A stretch of DNA of 6,292 nt from the NCBI GenBank assembly GCA_003564775.1, contig PXEI01000117.1:1-6292 (forward strand). The letters are read 5' to 3'. The notes under the pieces were generated by a model. It had not been told where the DNA came from, did not search any database, and saw only the letters and a program-made list of their open reading frames with translations. Each line of letters starts with the position of its first letter. Position 1 is the stretch's first letter. The position numbers and the translations under genes are program-made. Origin of the DNA: Spirochaetaceae bacterium (GTDB lineage: Bacteria > Spirochaetota > Spirochaetia > DSM-27196 > SLAA01). Shown here in pieces: positions 6,027 through 6,292 of this stretch.

Positions 6027-6055
6027 ATTTTGCGGTAAATAACCGACAATGTGAA
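6027..6055 (-). promoter_or_regulatory. Possible promoter of the CBM48-domain gene
   Basis: On the minus strand TTCACA (6055-6050, 5/6 to the -35 consensus) and CAAAAT (6032-6027, 4/6 to the -10 consensus) are 17 nt apart. Transcription would begin near 6020, about 45 nt before the ATG at 5975. A short inverted repeat, CGGT-N5-ACCG (6033-6045), lies in the spacer. The region also has to hold the promoter of the divergent gene at 6068, for which no clear boxes were found. Confidence 0.3.
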
Positions 6056-6067
6056 GTAGGATCAAGA

Positions 6068-6292
6068 ATGCCGAGTCTCGAAGACATCCAGCAGTTTGAT
6101 AGACACCTCATGGAGTTGGGAGATGAGCCCGCAGTGTTGGCGGAGTGGGGTGAGACCTATGAACCCGCACAAGCGCCCGATTCCGGACTTACCGACGATC
6201 TGTCTGACCTGCTTGGCGGCGGCGAGGAGTCTGGCGGAGATGAACAGTCGGCCGACGACTTCCTGCGCTCCTTTGCGGACTCTATGGACGAC
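6068..6292 (+). CDS. N-terminal part of an acidic protein of unknown function, cut by window edge
   Basis: The first 75 codons are open to the right edge. The protein begins MPSLEDIQQFDRHLMELGDE and continues with a low-complexity acidic, glycine-rich stretch: LTDDLSDLLGGGEESGGDE at 41-59, then FLRSFADSMDD at 65-75. There is no signal peptide or membrane segment in the visible part. The ATG at 6068 has AGGA (6058-6061) 6 nt upstream, and the frame shows biased, GC-rich third positions like its neighbours. It is transcribed away from the CBM48-domain gene; the two share a region of about 90 nt. I do not recognise it firmly. A faint resemblance to N-termini of spirochaetal TPR-type periplasmic-flagellar collar proteins comes to mind, but it rests on memory and on too few residues to name the gene. 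Confidence 0.7.
   Translation, partial: MPSLEDIQQFDRHLMELGDEPAVLAEWGETYEPAQAPDSGLTDDLSDLLGGGEESGGDEQSADDFLRSFADSMDD

Noticed and set aside
5976..6065. TTG at 6065 as start of the CBM48 protein
   Set aside because: It would leave two bases between divergent start codons, has no Shine-Dalgarno, and adds a segment encoded by the probable promoter region.

Overview
The window is a compact, single-copy chromosomal stretch of a bacterium with mid-50s percent GC (judged by eye). The protein set points to a free-living or marine/alkaliphilic-type spirochaete (Spirochaetota). The main clues are a UPF0158-GNAT fusion behind proS, a membrane-anchored protein with tandem glycogen-binding-like (CBM48) modules, and an acidic N-terminus at the right edge. 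This assignment is inference; no rRNA or other marker is present. No mobile element, CRISPR array, tRNA or rRNA is visible.

Layout. (1) 1-1191, minus: enolase (eno), running off the left edge with about its last 30 residues missing. (2) 1192-1381: divergent intergenic region with an eno promoter pointing left and a very good sigma70-type promoter pointing right. (3) 1382-3091, plus: bacterial-type prolyl-tRNA synthetase (proS), whose ATG sits 5 nt after the -10 box, so its mRNA is probably leaderless. (4) 3088-4041, plus: a UPF0158-GNAT fusion protein that overlaps proS by the 4 bases ATGA. (5) 4042-4116: gap between convergent genes with three imperfect 17-nt tandem units. (6) 4117-4998, minus: a glycerolipid acyltransferase with an HX4D motif, a GTG start and its own promoter. 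(7) 5103-5975, minus: a membrane-anchored, probably periplasmic or exported protein with two CBM48-like beta-sandwich domains. (8) 6068 to the right edge, plus: the first 75 codons of an acidic protein of unknown function, divergent from gene 7.

The window mixes housekeeping functions: glycolysis (enolase), translation (ProRS), phospholipid synthesis (acyltransferase), and several poorly characterised proteins. Only proS and the UPF0158-GNAT gene are clearly co-transcribed, which makes a link to translation the most reasonable context guess for the fusion. I do not see a multi-gene novel defence or mobile system. The items most worth a second look are the leaderless proS, the stop-free signal-peptide-like extension in frame upstream of enolase, the UPF0158-GNAT fusion, and the double-CBM48 membrane protein.
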